From Numida meleagris (Eukaryota; Chordata; Aves; Galliformes; Numididae), in NCBI RefSeq assembly GCF_002078875.1, contig NC_034411.1:55915464-55979463 (forward strand): a stretch of 64,000 bases of DNA. Direction: 5' to 3'. Of this stretch, positions 62,551-64,000 are shown one piece after another; within the stretch, counting starts at the first letter, position 1; each line of letters opens with the position of its first letter. The notes beneath the pieces are model-generated. The model did no database searches, was not told the origin of the DNA, and saw only the letters and a program-made list of their open reading frames with translations. The translations under genes were made by a program, and so were the position numbers.

Positions 62551-63020
62551 AGCGGAAAACCTGTAAAAGAGACACTGAAGTACTGCACACAGATTGAACG
62601 TTTCACTGGTCTTGTGTCCATTTCTGCTCCAAGCACTTTGGCACATCCTAAATCTTAAACACCTGGCCCACTGCCTTTCCTGAAGAGAGATGCTTTTGTG
62701 TGTCAGGAGTCCAGTTTTAAAAATATGTTTGTGTTAGCACCAGATGTTTTTGGTGGTTTGTTGACCAGACATAGAAAAAGATCCTACCAAGTCTTCTAAT
62801 ACTTTTGAAACCCTTGCAGTGAGAGATTTCTTCAGATTTGGATAGTGCTCCTAAAGGGTCAAAGGGGACATCAGTATCATTTTTCAAAGCTGATATTACC
62901 TGATAGTAGTACTTCACTTACAAAGACTGCTACATGGATTAATGCTAACTTGGATTTTCTTGATTTTGGTACTCTAATATTACTCCTGATTTTTAAGTTT
63001 GTAATTCCTTTAAGGTAGGG

Positions 63021-63073
63021 TTTTATACATATTTTTTATTTTATACATATATTTTATACACACACATATATAT
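63021..63073. repeat. AT-rich low complexity with TTTATACATAT repeats
   Basis: TTTATACATAT occurs twice, followed by ATACACACACATATATAT. Simple AT-rich repeat. Confidence 0.75.
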
Positions 63074-64000
63074 TCTTTTACAAATCTTCCTTGGCTATTT
63101 TTTTCCATAGTATTAGTGTATGCACATTGTAGTGTAGTGCACAGATAAATGGACTAGCTCTGGAGAAGCTGTTCTGGGACCACAGTCCAACTGGATAAGA
63201 TACTGAGACTACAAGATCCATAAGAATGCTCTCATTTACGTTTGTTTCTGAAAGTATGGTGACACATTTAAATTTACTAAAGTATCTTTACTTGTCCATT
63301 TCAACCATAATTAGGGTTCCGCATTCTCACACGGGATTTCCTGGTTGAGAATCCATGTGCAGAAGAGCTTGATTCTCCCGGAAATGTGATCTACACACTG
63401 ATTGCACCCATGCATTAAATCTTATCCTTTCAAAGTATACCAGATTTTGAGCTAATAGACAAATGAGATGTATAAGTTGAGGGCCATCAGACTAACACTG
63501 CCATGAGCTGCTGGAGTCACGTGGAGGACTGGTGCAGCTGACATGCTTGTGCACTAAAAGGCCCCAGGCTGTGGTGCATAAAGCAGTTATGTATGATGGA
63601 ACACAGATCTGCTTCCGTTGGCTGGCTAGAGACCTAGGATCCTCAAGTGTAAAAATTCCCTTATACAAATGTGTTTTTCCTAGGCAACATTTCTGAACGG
63701 TAGAATAGTTTTCAGGGGAACTCCAGGCACAAGAAGCCTTGCCCACTGCAAGGCCTAGAGACCCTTCATTGGGCTGAAGATTTCAGGGAGCTGTGGCACT
63801 GTGCCTTGACTCCTCACCTCCCCCTTGCCTACTTTCAGAGGATAAAGTCCATTGAAGCTCATGGTAGCCTTCTATTTGTTCACTTGTGGTGGCAATTAGG
63901 ATGATCACCCTCAGCACAGGAGTTTGTCTATTAGTTGGGAGCACAGGAAGATTGCAGAGGAAGAAAGGAGATAATGCACATTGCTCTTTTTCTATGCTTC

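Larger units (their letters stand above)
61145..64000. other. Noncoding stretch to window end, no gene seen
   Basis: Unique AT-rich DNA with a 26-nt A run at 62520-62545 and an AT-rich patch at 63021-63073. Frames are under 85 codons. No gene supported. Confidence 0.6.

Overview
The window reads as a bird nuclear genome segment, most likely from a galliform (chicken, turkey or a relative). It is AT-rich, intergenic or deep-intronic DNA in which I can support no protein-coding gene, rRNA, tRNA or CRISPR array. The taxonomic call rests on the repeats: several CR1 LINE fragments with avian-type 3' ends, a solo LTR resembling avian class III (ERVL-like) endogenous retroviral LTRs, and a mariner relic resembling the chicken Galluhop family. 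Family names come from memory of consensus features, not from a database search.

The longest ORFs outside low-complexity DNA are about 110-135 codons. My rough estimate for a sequence this long and AT-rich, read in six frames, is that the longest chance ORF should be about 130 codons. The ORFs are therefore at the level of noise, and none shows a recognisable domain outside the transposon relics.

Layout: 0-7.7 kb is featureless except for a small tandem repeat at the left edge and a CR1 3' end at 2.1 kb. At 7.7-8.2 kb there is a CR1 reverse-transcriptase fragment on the minus strand. From 8.2 to 24 kb the DNA is unique, with short microsatellites and an (AT)n-T20-G12 stack at 18.0 kb. At 24.1-24.5 kb lies a 409-bp pure homopyrimidine tract containing an assembly gap. 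From 24.5 to 34.7 kb the DNA is unique. An old, decayed CR1 copy lies at 34.7-35.3 kb. A 170-bp segment occurs twice as a direct repeat with one mismatch (40,412-40,581 and 41,347-41,516). At 50.1-50.7 kb and 52.7-52.9 kb there are a polypurine and a polypyrimidine tract, each holding an assembly gap; together they form a large inverted pair. A solo LTR with a perfect 5-bp target duplication lies at 54,022-54,559. A CR1 3' end is at 57.1-57.3 kb, an internally deleted mariner at 59,376-59,916, and a TATATG hexanucleotide array at 61.1 kb.

The genes-working-together question does not apply here: what is visible is a record of transposon insertion, simple-repeat growth and one recent local duplication. 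I did not find a new biological system. The points most worth a second look are the 169/170-identical local duplication, the solo LTR that still keeps many CpG sites, and the three long GGAA/TTCC tracts that all coincide with assembly gaps.
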